Assembly (NCBI GenBank): GCA_947311845.1
Contig: CAMZMU010000080.1
Location: forward strand, 22,563,432-22,627,431
DNA from: Poa pratensis
Lineage: Eukaryota > Streptophyta > Magnoliopsida > Poales > Poaceae
Direction of reading: 5' to 3'
Length of the DNA: 64,000 bases
Under the pieces are notes generated by a model that was not told the origin of the DNA, did not search any database, and saw only the letters and a list, made by a program, of their open reading frames with translations. Each line of letters opens with the position of its first letter. Position 1 is the first letter of the stretch. The position numbers were made by a program, and so were the translations under genes. Below, in pieces: positions 45,400 through 57,376 of this stretch.

Positions 45400-45980
45400 T
45401 GATCTACACCGGAGTCTCTGGTCACTGGGGCCGGAGTCTCTGGCCGGACCGGAGTCTCCGGTCCAGAGATTGGAAAAATCAATCTAGGTCAAATCTACCA
45501 GCAAAGAATTGGGCAAGTATTATCTATGAAGTGCATTTGTCGTCTAGAAGATACTGCCATGAAAGAGGACAGGGGCATGCTTCAAAACAACAGATCTAGG
45601 GCACTAGACCTAGAAGAAGAGGAAAAAAAAGGCATACCCTTGCCCTTCATGGTGCTCCAAGTGGAGGAGAAGGGTCCTCACACCAGAGAGGAGAGGAAGA
45701 ACGACGACGAGACGGATTTTGGCGGCGAGGGAGGCGGCCAGATGGAGTCCCTAACGTGGAGGCGGAGGCTGGGAGAGGGGTGGGGTCAGGGGTGTGTGAG
45801 GAGTTGTGAGTCAACCCCCCACCCCGATCCCCTTTAGAATCCCAGGAAACTGCCCTAAACCGGAGTCTCCGGCCTAGACGCACCGGAGTCTCCGGACTGG
45901 CCGGAATCTCCGTGGTTTGGGGCAGAGACTCTGCTCCGACCGGAGTCTCTGGTCCTGTAGACCGGAGTCTCCGGCCCCTC
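45400..45980. repeat. Cluster of CCGGAGTCTCCGG palindromes
   Basis: About eight near-copies of CCGGAGTCTCCGG (some reading CTCTGG) lie in the non-coding part between pol and the extra ORF, at roughly 45,409-45,480 and 45,860-45,976. The central base is T, whereas the LTR copies have A, so the two clusters are in opposite orientation. Confidence 0.85.
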
Positions 45981-47877
45981 TAGGTCAAAAACTCAGATAT
46001 ATGTGTAGGACATGTATGTAGGCAAGAAGAGCATGTTTTTAGATGAGATAGGCTTGGGTTTAGACAAAGACACACAGGGAGATGGTACTTCACACTCAAA
46101 CTTTATAAGAAGCAAATAAAATACTAAAAACCAACATTTGAGTGTGTTTTCCATAAAGAACAACGGATAGGCAATAAAATCCAAATAAGCTCCAATAAGA
46201 TCAGCTCTTCACAAAGAAGAGGGCGGTGGCCTAGGCCACCATGTATGAGTGTATGTGGCGTGACACCGCGAAGATATATCTTGGGTTCACTACCGCTACT
46301 CGTCATTTAAGCTCATAATTCATGAAATGAAAATATAGAGACAAAATGAGTTCTTACTATCGGCATAATGGGGGGAGGGATAGTCCAATGGATTAGGACC
46401 GCACTCCCCCTATGTCCATGCCTACACCTAAACACAATAAATAGTCAAGACATAGGTGTGTATGCAAAATAGTCAAGCCAAGCTCCTTGAATCCACGATA
46501 TTTAGCTCATTCCTCAAATAAGTGAATCTTGCTTCATCAAGTGGCTTCGTGAATATATCGGCAAGTTGGTCTCTTGTGGGAACATGGCCTAGCTCAATAT
46601 CACCACGGGCAACATGATCTTGAATGAAATGATGACGAATCTCAATATGCTTGGTTATTGAATGTTGCACCGGGTTGTGAGCAATATTGATAGCACTTTC
46701 ATTGTCACATAAAAGAGGCACTTTATCACAATTGACACCGTATTCCTGCAAAGTTTGCCTCATCCATAACAATTGGGTGCATGCACTTGCGGCCGCCACA
46801 TACTCGGCTTCGGCGGTGGAGAGAGATATACAATTTTGCTTCTTGGAAGACTAACTTACCAAGGAACCACCAAGAAATTGGCAAGCCCCAGAAGTTGACT
46901 TCCTATCATCATGATCACCGGCCCAATCCGAGTTCGTGTACCCACGAAGAGAGAAAACCTTGTCCTCGGGTACCACAAACCAAACTTTGGGGTATGAATC
47001 AGATATCGTAGGATTCTTTTGACCGCCATCATGTGGCTTTCTTTAGGAGCGGCTTGGTACCTTGCACACACCCCTACACTCAACACAATATCGGATCTAG
47101 ATGGACAAAGATAGAGCAAAGAACCAATCATGGAACAGTATACCTTTTGATCGACATCTATACCCTTTGGGTTAAGTTGTAGATGAACCTTGGTGTCCAT
47201 TGGGGTGCGCTTCTCCTTAACACCAACCATATCAAACCTCTTGAGCATGTCTTGGATATATTTGGTTTGAGAGATGAAAGTCCCTCCCTTTAATTGCTTG
47301 ACCTCAAAACCAAGGAAGAACTTCAACTCTCCCATCATGGACATCTCAAACCTATCGGTCATAAGCTTTGAAAATTCATCATTGAAAGCTTTGTTTGTTG
47401 AGCCAAAGATAATATCGTCCACGTAGACTTGGCATATGAAAAGCTCCCCTTTTACTCTTTTGGTAAAGAGAGTGGGATCGATTTGCCCAACCTCAAATCC
47501 ACAGTCTACTAGAAGCTCTCTAAGGTGCTCATACCATGCACGTGGAGCTTGCTTAAGTCCATAGAGCGCCTTATCGAGCTTGTAGACATGGTTAGGGAGT
47601 TTGGGATCCTCAAAACCCGGTGGTTGCTTAACATATACTAACTCTTTAAGTGGACCATTTAGAAAAGCACTTTTCACATCCATTTGTTGCAAGATAAAAT
47701 TATGATGAGATGCATATGCAAGGAGGATACGGATGGACTCAAGGCGAGCCACGGGAGCATAGGTCTCTCCAAAATCAATGCCTTCAACTTGAGAGTACCC
47801 TTGAGCCACCAATCTTGCCTTGTTCCTCACCACCATGCCATTTTCATCTTGGTTGTTCTTGAATATCCACTTATAGC

Positions 47878-49463
47878 TGATTGCGTGGATCACACGTTCG
47901 CTGGGAGACCCCAAGAGGAAGGTATGAAGCAGTGTAGCAGCAGTTTCCCTCAGTATGAAACCAAGGTTTAATCGACCAGTAGGAGCAAGAAATCACTTCT
48001 GAAGGTTGTTGGTGGCGCCGTTACTCGATCACCAACGTGGAATCTGCACACAACACAATCAAACTACTTTGCCCCAACGAAACAGTGAGGTTGTCAATCT
48101 CACCGGCTTGCTGAAAACAAAGGTTTAAACGTATGGTGTGGAAAACAGTAGTAAATTGCAGAGAATGAAAAGGAACAGTGTTTGCAGTTGGTTGTATTAT
48201 CAGTGTAAAAGAATGGACCGGGGTCCACAATTCACTAGTGGTGTCTCTCCATAAAAGATAACTAACATGCTGGGTGAACAAATTACAGCTGGGCAATTGA
48301 CAAAATATTGAGCGCATGACAATGCATATATATGACATGATGATTACTATGATATTCATGTGGGCATTACGACAAAATACATAGACCGTTATCCAACAGC
48401 GTCTATGACTAATAATCCACCGCCAGGTTGTCATACCGAGTTCCCCGTTGGTATTAAGTTGCAAGCAACGGATAATTGCATTAAGTAATGTGCGTAAAGT
48501 AAACAAATGCATTAGACCTAACGGCGTACCCTTAAGCTAAGCATCGGTTATTTTATCCCTAGTGGCAACAGCACATCCACAATCTTAGAAGTTATTGTCA
48601 CTCTCCAGATTACCGGAGGCATGAACCCACTATCTAGCATAAATACTCACTCTTGGAGTTACAAGCATCTACTTGGCCAAAGCATCTACTAGTAACGGAA
48701 AGCATGCAAGATCATAAATAACATATAAGATAGATTGATAATCAACTTGACATAGTATTCAATATTCATCGGATCCCAGCAAACACAACATGTAGCATTA
48801 CAATAAGATGATCTTGATCATGATAGGCAGCTCACAAGATCTAAACATGATAGCATAAAGTGGAGAGACAACCATCTAGCTACTGCCATGGACCCGTAGT
48901 CCAAGGATGAACTACTCACGCATCACTCCGGAGGCAGGCATGGTGATGTAGAGCCCTCCGGTGATGATTCCCCTCTCCGGCAGGGTGCCGGGAAGAGCTT
49001 CTGAACCCTCCCGAGCTAGGGTTGACGGCGGCGGCGTCTCTGGAACTTTTCGTGGATAATGGCTCGGGTGTTTAGGGTTTTCGCGTCGGGAAGAATAAAT
49101 AGGCGAAAGGGCGGCGGCTGCGGAGCCACGAGGGCCCCACACCACCCCACGGCGCGGCAGGGGGGCCGCGCGGCCCCATGGTGTGGGTGCCACGTGGCTC
49201 CTCCGTCCTCCTCTGGACTCCGTCTTCGTGTTGGAAAAATAGGAGGTTCTGTCCAAGTTTCGTCCAATTCCGAGAATATTTCCAGACTAGCTTTTCTGGA
49301 ATACAAAAACAGCAGAAAACAGGAACTGGCACTGTGGCATCTTGTTAATAGGTTAGTCCCAGAAAATGCATAAAAATGCTATGAAGTGTATATAAAACAT
49401 GTAACAATTGGTATAATATCAACATGGAACATCAGAAATTATAGATACGTTTGAGACGTATCA
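47878..49463 (-). repeat. 3' LTR (by element orientation)
   Basis: TGATTGCGTGGATCACACG… to GATACGTTTGAGACGTATCA. The adjoining internal sequence, AGCATCCCCAAGCTT, is the likely polypurine tract on the minus strand. Confidence 0.9.
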
Positions 49464-52035
49464 AGCATCCCCAAGCTTAGTTCTACTCGTCCTCGAGTAG
49501 GTAAAACGATAAAAACAAAATAATTTCTGAGGTGACATGCTACAATCATAATCTTGATCAAATAATATTGTAAAGCACATGTTATGAATGAAGTGATCCA
49601 GGTCAATGGTCTATAGTTTGCTAGCAAGTAGATAATGAGCAAACAACTGAATCATATAAGCAAAAACTTTTCATGAATAGTACTTTCGAGACAAGCATCA
49701 AGAGTTTTGCATAAGAGTTAACTCATAAAGCAATAGATTCTAAGTAAAAGGTATTTAACCAACACAAAGGAAGATTTAAGTTTCAGCAATTGCTTTCAAC
49801 TTTCAACATATATATCTCATGGATATTTGTCAACACAAAGCATATAATAAGTGCAATATACGAGCATATAAAAATTGTTGCACCAAAGTTGACACTAGTG
49901 TTTGCTTCTAAGATAGAAAGAAGTAGGAAAACTGACTCAACATAAAAGTAAAAGAAAGGCCCTTCGCAGAGGGAAGCAGGGATTAAATCATGTGCTAGAG
50001 CTTTTTAAGTTTTTGAAATCATATAGAGAGTAAAAATAAGTTTTGAGAGGTGTTTGTTAATTGTCAACGAATCAGAAAATGGAAAGTACAATATGACCCC
50101 TGCCAACCAGACTTTTAAGAGCGGCTCCCATGAAGGACGTTATTTCTACCAGCAAGGCAGATCATCCCTCTTTCTCTTTTGTTTACACATGCAGATATTT
50201 CACTGTTTGTCATTGCTTGACTGATAAATCAGGGCAAAAATGTGAAGAGAATTAAGCGGTTAAAGTTGTAATTAATTGGGACTGGGCACCCCATTTGCCA
50301 GCTCTTTTTGCAAAATTAATGGATAAGCGGATGTATATGCCGCTAGTCCGGTGGTAAAGTCTGTTTGACAGTTGACATAAAGACATCCACCCCGTCCTCA
50401 TGAGCTTGGTAAACATTGACACAAAATAGGAGTAATAATGTTTGAATAGTTTAAAGGTAGCACATGAAAAATTTACTTGGAATGGCAAGAAAATACCACA
50501 TATAGGTAGTTATGGTGGACACAGATGGCATGGATTTGGCTCAAGGTTTTGGATGCACGAGAAGCATTCCCTCTCAGTACAGAGTTTAGGCTAGCAAGGT
50601 TATTTGAAGCAAACACAGGATATCAACCGACACAGCAAGGCTTATATGAAAACATATTGCAAGCATTATAAGACTCTACACTGTCTTCCTTGTTAACCAA
50701 ACCCTTTTACTAGAAAATATCTAGACCTTAGAGATACCAATCATGCAAACCAAATTTCAACGAGCTTTACGGTAGTTTTCATTAATAGGTTTTAACTACA
50801 TGATACAAAAGCTTAAACATGAACTACTTGATAACTCAAAACAATTGACAAGTATCAAATTATCCAATACAATGATCTACAAGAATATGTAAGCTTTTTC
50901 CATTATACCATCTACCACATGCAACATTTTCTGTTCCAACCAAACACCAATCAATTTATTTCAACATAAACTCTCCAAACAATTATAAGTGAAGCAAGAG
51001 AGTACTTTCTTTAAAAGAACTAACAGCTCTGAATAAGAGATGCATGCAAAACAGGAGCTAAAAGCATAGCAATAGCTAGATAAGAATACTCAACAAGTAT
51101 AAGTGAAGAATAGGAGTATTCATATGAAAAAGCGGAGCGTGTCTCTCTCCCAATCAAGAATGCTGGGGTCCAATCAAGTTGACCATAAGAAAAATAAAAT
51201 ACTGAAAATAAAAGCACACAGACGCTCCAAGTAAAGCACATATGATGTGAAAGAATTAAAATATAGTTTCACTAGAGATGACCTGATAAGTTGCTGATGA
51301 AGAAGGGGATGCCTTGGGCATCCCCAAGCTTAGACGCTTGAGTCTTCTTGAAATATGCTGGGGTGATCCATGGGAGCATCCCCAAGCTTAAGCTCTTCAC
51401 TCTTCTTGATCACATTATATCATCCTTCTCTCTTGACCCTTGAAAACTTCCGCCACACCAAACTCAAAGTAATTCTCATTAGAGGGTTAGTGCACAATCA
51501 AAAACTCACATGTTCTATAAGGACACAAACATGACCGTTACTTTTAACATTAGCTACTGCCACTGATGTTATGTGAAGCTCTTCACCCTAAAAAAGAATT
51601 CCACTCAACACTAGTAAAAGAGAGAATGCGAAAAATAAAAGACAGAATCTGTCTAAACAGAACAGTCCGCAAAGACGAATTTTTTCGAGGCACTTACGTT
51701 GCTCAGATCGAAAAACTTTAAACTAACGAAAGATGCGTACATATCTGAGGATCACGCACAAAAATTCAGATTTAAATAATTTTTCTGTGATTTTACAGAA
51801 TTAAAACGGTGAACAGCAGAAATCTGTTCCTGCGCAGAAATCCAAATCTAGCATCATCTTCCTATTAGAGGCAATACTTGGCACAACAATGCGATAAAAT
51901 AAAGATACAAAGGAATTGTTACAGAAGTAAACAACTCCTTGACTCAAAAAAGAAAAATTGCAGAAATAAAATAATGGGTTGTCTCCCATAAGCGCTTTTC
52001 TTTAACGCCTTTCAGCTAGGCGCAGAAAGTAAGAA
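49464..52035. other. Non-coding internal region of the non-autonomous element
   Basis: About 2.6 kb of AT-rich sequence without a supported ORF, where reverse transcriptase and integrase would sit in a complete gypsy element. It contains repeated CATCCCCAAGCTTA motifs at about 49466, 51318 and 51378, the first being next to the LTR as the likely polypurine tract. Confidence 0.6.
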
Positions 52036-54211
52036 TCAAGTGTTTCCAAGTGATGAAGCATCAACAGAATAATTTGCTCTAACAATAGAATCAAAAGGTA
52101 ACTTCATCTTCTTTCTAGGGAAGTGTTCCATACCTTTCTTGAGTGGGAATTGATATTTAATATTCCCCTCTCTCATATCAATAATAGCACCAACAGTTCT
52201 AAGAAAAGGTCTTCCCAAAACAATAGGACAAGAAGCATTGCATTCAATATCCAAAACAACAAAATCAACGGGGACAAGGTTATTGTTAACCATTATAAAA
52301 ACATCATCAACTCTCCCCAAAGGTTTCTTTATAGTATTATCAGCAAGGTGAACATCCAAATAACAGTGTTCCAAAGGTGCTAAATCAAGCATATCATAAG
52401 TTTCTTAGGCATAACAGAAATACTAGCACCAAGATCACATAAAGCATTGCAATCAAAATCATTCACCTTCATTTTAATGATGGGCTCCCAACCATCTTCT
52501 AACTTCCTAGGGATAGAAGCTTCATGTTTTAATTTCTCTTCCCTAACTTGCATGAGAGCATTAGTAATATGTTTAGTAAAAGCCATGTTTATAGCACTAG
52601 CATTAGGACTTCTAGCTAGCTTTTGCAAGAACTTAATTACTTCAGAAATATTGCAACCATCAAAATCAAAGTCATTATTATCAAAAGTAATGGGACCATT
52701 GTCTCCCACATCTCGAAAAATTTCAGCACTTTTATCAGGAACAGTTTCAGTGTTTTCAGGCAATTTTAAACGTTTTGCAACAGAAGTAGAGACATTGCCA
52801 ACACCAATTACTTTACCATTGATAGTAGGAGGTTTGTTAACACTTGAGTTTACATCATTTTCAGTAGTAATAGTATAAACTCTAGCAATACTATTCTTTT
52901 TAGCAATTTCATCCTCTCTTGCCCACCTAGCATGTAAATCAGCTAACATCCTCACATTATTATCAATTTTAACTTGTATAGCATTGGCAGTAGCAAAGGT
53001 ATTGTTATCAATAGTTTCAGGTTTAGCTGCCATTCTATTAATCAAAGAAGCTTGTGCTTCAGACATGGATGAAATGCAAGTTTCAGCATTAGAAATCTTA
53101 ATCTGCAAACCAGAAATTTCCCTATTTAAGTTCTCAAGTTGATGTCCTATATTCTTCAACATAGCAGATTGTTCATTCATAGTTTTAGTAAACAATTGGT
53201 TTTGCTCATATTGCGTTTGCATAAAGTTCTTAGTAGCCTTTTCAACTTCTAACATCCTTTCCTCACTAGGCATTCCAGATCTACCATAAGAATTAGCATA
53301 ACCATTGCCACTATTAAAAGGATAGGGCTTATAATTGTTATTACCAAAATTATTCCTATAAGCATTGTTGTTGAAGTTATTATTTTTAATGAAGTTCACA
53401 TCAACATGCTCTTCTTGAGCAACCAAAGAAGCTAAAGGAACATTATTTGGATCAACATGCATTTTTCCATTTGTAAGCATAGACATAATAGTATCAATCT
53501 TATCACTCAAGGAAGAGGTTTCTTCAACAGAATTTACCTTCTTACCTTGTGGAGCTCTTTCGGTGTGCCATTCAGAATAATTTATCATCATATCATCAAG
53601 AAGCTTTGTTGCAGCACCCAAAGTGATGGACATAAAGGTACCTCCAGAGGCCGAATCCAATAGGTTTCTTGAAGAAAAATTTAGTCCTGCATAAAAGGTT
53701 TGGATGATCATCCAAGCAGTCAGTCCATGGGTGGGACAATTCTTTACCAATGATTTCATTCTCTCCCAAGCTTGAGCAACATGCTCATTATCAAATTGTT
53801 TGAAATTCATAATGCTACTTCTCAAAGATATAATCTTAGCAGGAGGATATATTTTCCTATGAAAGCATTTTTGCATTTAGTCCATGAATCAATACTATTT
53901 CTAGTCAAAGATAGCAACCATTCTTTAGCACGTCCTCTCAAAGAGAAAGGAAAAAGTTTCAGTTTAATAATATCACCATCTACATCCTTATACTTTTGCA
54001 TCTCACAAAGTTCAACAAAATTATTAAGGTGAGCAGCAGCATCATCAGTACTAACACCAGAGAATTGCTCTTTCATAACAAGATTTAAAAGTGCAGGTTT
54101 AATTTCATAGAATTCTGCGTTAGAAGCAGGTGGAGCAATAGGTGTACTAATGAAATCATTGTTGTTCGTGCTAGTGAAATCACACAACTTAGTGTTCTCA
54201 GGGGTACTCAT
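52036..54211 (-). CDS. Gag polyprotein with C-terminal retropepsin-like domain
   Basis: Starts MSTPENTKLCDFTSTNN at 54211. The retrotransposon gag region (about 40-180) includes HLNNFVELCEMQKYKDVDGD, LFPFSLRGRAKEWL and ERMKSLVKNCPTHGL. A central asparagine-rich stretch (NNNFNNNAYRNNFGNNNYK) and a coiled-coil-like segment follow. No CCHC knuckle is seen. The C-terminus is an aspartic protease-like fold: DCNALCDLGASISVMPKK (D-L-G in place of the D-[ST]-G catalytic triad) and later PIVLGRPFLRTVGAIIDM. The frame breaks by one base near 53850 and near 52398; adding two bases to the 2176-nt interval gives 726 codons. It provides the capsid for a non-autonomous element; particle enzymes must come from a relative. 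Confidence 0.8.
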
Positions 54212-54385
54212 TTTAGCAAAATTAAAACAAAACAGAAAGATAACAATTTGAAAATAAAAGTAACTAATTTTTTTGTGTTTTTGATAAATAAAGCAAACAA
54301 GACTAAATAAAAATAAACTAAGCAAGACAATAACAAAGTAAAGAGATTGGAAGCGTGAAACTCCCCTTGCAGAAATCCTCTTGCT

Positions 54386-54402
54386 CCCCGGCAACGGCGC
54401 CA
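54386..54402 (-). promoter_or_regulatory. tRNA-Asp primer binding site
   Basis: On the minus strand it reads TGGCGCCGTTGCCGGGG, complementary to the CCA end of plant tRNA-Asp. Priming reverse transcription here defines the 5' LTR side. Confidence 0.8.
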
Positions 54403-54413
54403 GAAAAAGAGCT

Positions 54414-56005
54414 TGATTGCGTGGATCACACGTTCGTTGGGAGACCCCAAGAGGAAGGTATGAAGCAGTGTAGCAGCAGTTTCCCTCAGTATGAAACCAA
54501 GGTTTAATCGACCAGTAGGAGCAAGAAATCACTTCTGAAGGTTGTTGGTGGCGCCGTTACTCGATCACCAACGTGGAATCTGCACACAACACAATCAAAC
54601 TACTTTGCCCCAACGAAACAGTGAGGTTGTCAATCTCACCGGCTTGCTGAAAACAAAGGATTAAACGTATGGTGTGGAAAACAGTAGTAAATTGCAGAGA
54701 ATGAAAAGGAACAGTGTTTGCAGTTGGTTGTATTATCAGTGTAAAAGAATGGACCGGGGTCCACAGTTCACTAGTGGTGTCTCTCCATAAAAGATAACTA
54801 ACATGCTGGGTGAACAAATTACAGCTGGGCAATTGACAAAATATTGAGCGCATGACAATGCATATATATGACATGATGATTACTATGATATTCATGTGGG
54901 CATTACGACAAAATACATAGACCGTTATCCAACAGCGTCTATGACTAATAATCCACCGCCAGGTTGTCATACCGAGTTCCCCGTTGGTATTAAGTTGCAA
55001 GCAACGGATAATTGCATTAAGTAATGTGCGTAATGTAAACAAATGCATTAGACCTAACGGCGTACCCTTAAGCTAAGCATCGGTTATTTTATCCCTAGTG
55101 GCAACAGCACATCCACAATCTTAGAAGTTATTGTCACTCTCCCAGATTACCGGAGGCATGAACCCACTATCTAGCATAAATACTCACTCTTGGAGTTACA
55201 AGCATCTACTTGGCCAAAGCATCTACTAGTAACGGAAAGCATGCAAGATCATAAATAACATATAAGATAGATTGATAATCAACTTGACATAGTATTCAAT
55301 ATTCATCGGATCCCAGCAAACACAACATGTAGCATTACAATAAGATGATCTTGATCATGATAGGCAGCTCACAAGATCTAAACATGATAGCATAAAGTGG
55401 AGAGACAACCATCTAGCTACTGCCATGGACCCGTAGTCCAAGGATGAACTACTCACGCATCACTCCGGAGGCAGGCATGGTGATGTAGAGCCCTCCGGTG
55501 ATGATTCCCCTCTCCGGCAGGGTGCCGGGAAGAGCTTCTGAACCCTCCCGAGCTAGGGTTGACGGCGGCGGCGTCTCTGGAACTTTTCGTGGATAATGGC
55601 TCGGGTGTTTAGGGTTTTCGCGTCGGGAAGAATAAATAGGCGAAAGGGCGGCGGCTGCGGAGCCACGAGGGCCCCACACCACCCCACGACGCGGCAAGGG
55701 GGGCCCGCGCGGCCCCATGGTGTGGGTGCCACGTGGCGCTCCTCCGTCTCTCCTCTGGACTCCGTCTTTGTGTTGGAAAAATAGGAGGTTCTGTCCAAGT
55801 TTCGTCCAATTCCGAGAATATTTCCAGACTTGCTTTTCTGGAATACAAAAACAGCAGAAAACAGGAACTGGCACTGTGGCATCTTGTTAATAGGTTAGTC
55901 CCAGAAAATGCATAAAAATGCTATGAAGTGTATATAAAACATGTAACAATTGGTATAATATCAACATGGAACATCAGAAATTATAGATACGTTTGAGACG
56001 TATCA
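54414..56005 (-). repeat. 5' LTR (by element orientation)
   Basis: The same boundaries as the partner LTR; the primer binding site lies 11 bases inside it. Small differences from the partner include one extra C near 55,142 and base changes in the GC-rich block at 55,688-55,750. Confidence 0.9.
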
Positions 56006-57376
56006 ATAGCCTATAACATTGCGGCACTCCTTTGGCTTCTCACCTAGCTTCCACACTTTGTTGCGCTTGAAGTTGTTGAGCTCTTCATGCATTGCATTCA
56101 ACCAATCCGGATCTTCAATAGCTTCAAAGACTTTCTTTGGTTCTACCATTGAGATGTGTGCTTGATGTTCACTAAAGTTTGCACATTGTCTTCTAGTCAC
56201 AACCTTGCCCTTCAAGTCACCAATAATATTTTCCAACAAATGTTGTCTTCTTTCCATGGTCTTGGCATTTCTTGCATGACGATGGGCTTCGATATCCTCA
56301 TGGGAGCTAGGAGGTATCTCTTGATCATCTTGATCATTTGTGTCCCGTCTTGACCGGAATGATGACCTTTGGTCTTCAATGTGCACGCCTTCATCACTAG
56401 AAGGAGAGGACGGACCTTGGTCTTGATCATGGCTAGCATCAACAATTGGAGAACTTGATTCTTGCGTAGCAACTTGATCAACATGAGGAGGATCTTGAAC
56501 TTGTTCTTGGCTAGGTGCATCATTTGCTCCACCGGTTGGTGCGGGTTCCCCTTGTGATGATGTATGCTCCATATGGGTGGAGCTTGGTCCTTCTTGAGGC
56601 GCCTCATGGTGGATCTCGATTGGGCGAAAGAATCCCATGCCCACTCGCCTTATGGCATCTTGAGGTTCCTCATCATCTACATCACGAACATGAAATTGCG
56701 CCACTTGGGAGCCGTCATTCTCATCGAACTCCACACTACAAGATTCCACAACGATCCCGAAGGACTTGTCGTAGATTCTATAAGTGTGGGATTCGGCACC
56801 GTAACCAACAAAAGTACCCTCTAAAGCCTTAGGCTCAAATTTAGATAAACGATAACCTTTGATTTTATAGAAACACTTACAACCGAACACCCGGTAGTAG
56901 GAAATATTGGGCTTGTTGTCGGTAAGCATCTCATATGGAGTGAACTTCTTTCCCGTGCGGAAGTAGAGCCGGTTAGATGAGTGACATGCCGTGGAGATGG
57001 CCCCGGCCCACAAGAAAAGTGGAGTCTTGAACTCCGCCAACATAGACCTTGCCATATCCATAAGGGTCCGGTTCTTCCTCTTGGCTACACCATTTTGTTG
57101 AGGGGTATACGCAGCGGAATATTGATGACGAATTCCCTCTTCACTAAGAAACTCATTTAGGGTGTAGTTCTTGAAATCGGAGCCATTGTTACTTCTAATG
57201 GCCAATATAGGAACATTGTGTTGACGTTGTACTTCATTGGAGAAGTCGATGACGGCTTGTTGGGTCTCACTCTTCGACTTGAAGAAATAAATCCATGTAA
57301 ATCTTGAGTAGTCATCAAAAATCACCAAACAATACTTCTTCCCACCAAGACTAGGTTGAGGCACGACACAAAAAGA

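Larger units (their letters stand above)
47878..56005 (-). mobile_element. Complete non-autonomous LTR retrotransposon (gag plus protease-like only)
   Basis: Two near-identical LTRs (47878-49463 and 54414-56005) bound 8.1 kb, with a 5-bp target duplication ATAGC at 47873-47877 and 56006-56010. The primer binding site, CCCCGGCAACGGCGCCA on the plus strand at 54386-54402, matches the 3' end of plant tRNA-Asp. The only coding region is the gag-like frame. No reverse transcriptase or integrase is found, so it must be moved by a partner. By eye the LTRs differ at roughly 15 places in about 1590 bases, so the insertion is young relative to its host copia. Confidence 0.92.
46473..57364 (-). pseudogene. 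Copia pol: integrase, reverse transcriptase and RNase H, split by an LTR element
   Basis: Read 57364-56006, then 47872-46473; the interruption is the 8.1-kb LTR element and one ATAGC copy. The integrase core starts at YCLVIFDDYSRFTW, but the second catalytic aspartate reads N (RSNNGSDFKN) and the glutamate reads K (QQNGVAKRKNRT). A long variable linker (about 56,700-56,250) follows. The reverse transcriptase is well kept (YAPVARLESIRILLAYASHH, VYVDDIIFGSTN, FFLGFEVKQL). RNase H follows (LLCDNESAINIAHNP, DIFTKPLDEARF). Damage: a one-base frame break near 46964 and a stop near 46,855 where tryptophan is expected. Across the insertion the frame runs on if one target duplication is removed. The integrase is therefore dead irrespective of any sequence error. 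Confidence 0.88.
42059..57376 (-). mobile_element. Sirevirus-like copia retrotransposon, 5' part missing from view, with nested insertions
   Basis: Minus-strand order: integrase and reverse transcriptase/RNase H (57364 to 46473), then an extra ORF (45225-43729), polypurine tract and 3' LTR (43245-42059). An ORF after pol, several AGGGGGAG polypurine motifs and CG-rich palindromes in the LTR are known traits of the plant Sirevirus lineage (Maximus-like in Triticeae). A complete LTR element (47,878-56,005) splits pol, and a LINE tail begins at 57,377. Gag, protease and the 5' LTR are not visible; they may lie beyond the nested insertions past the window. Confidence 0.8.
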
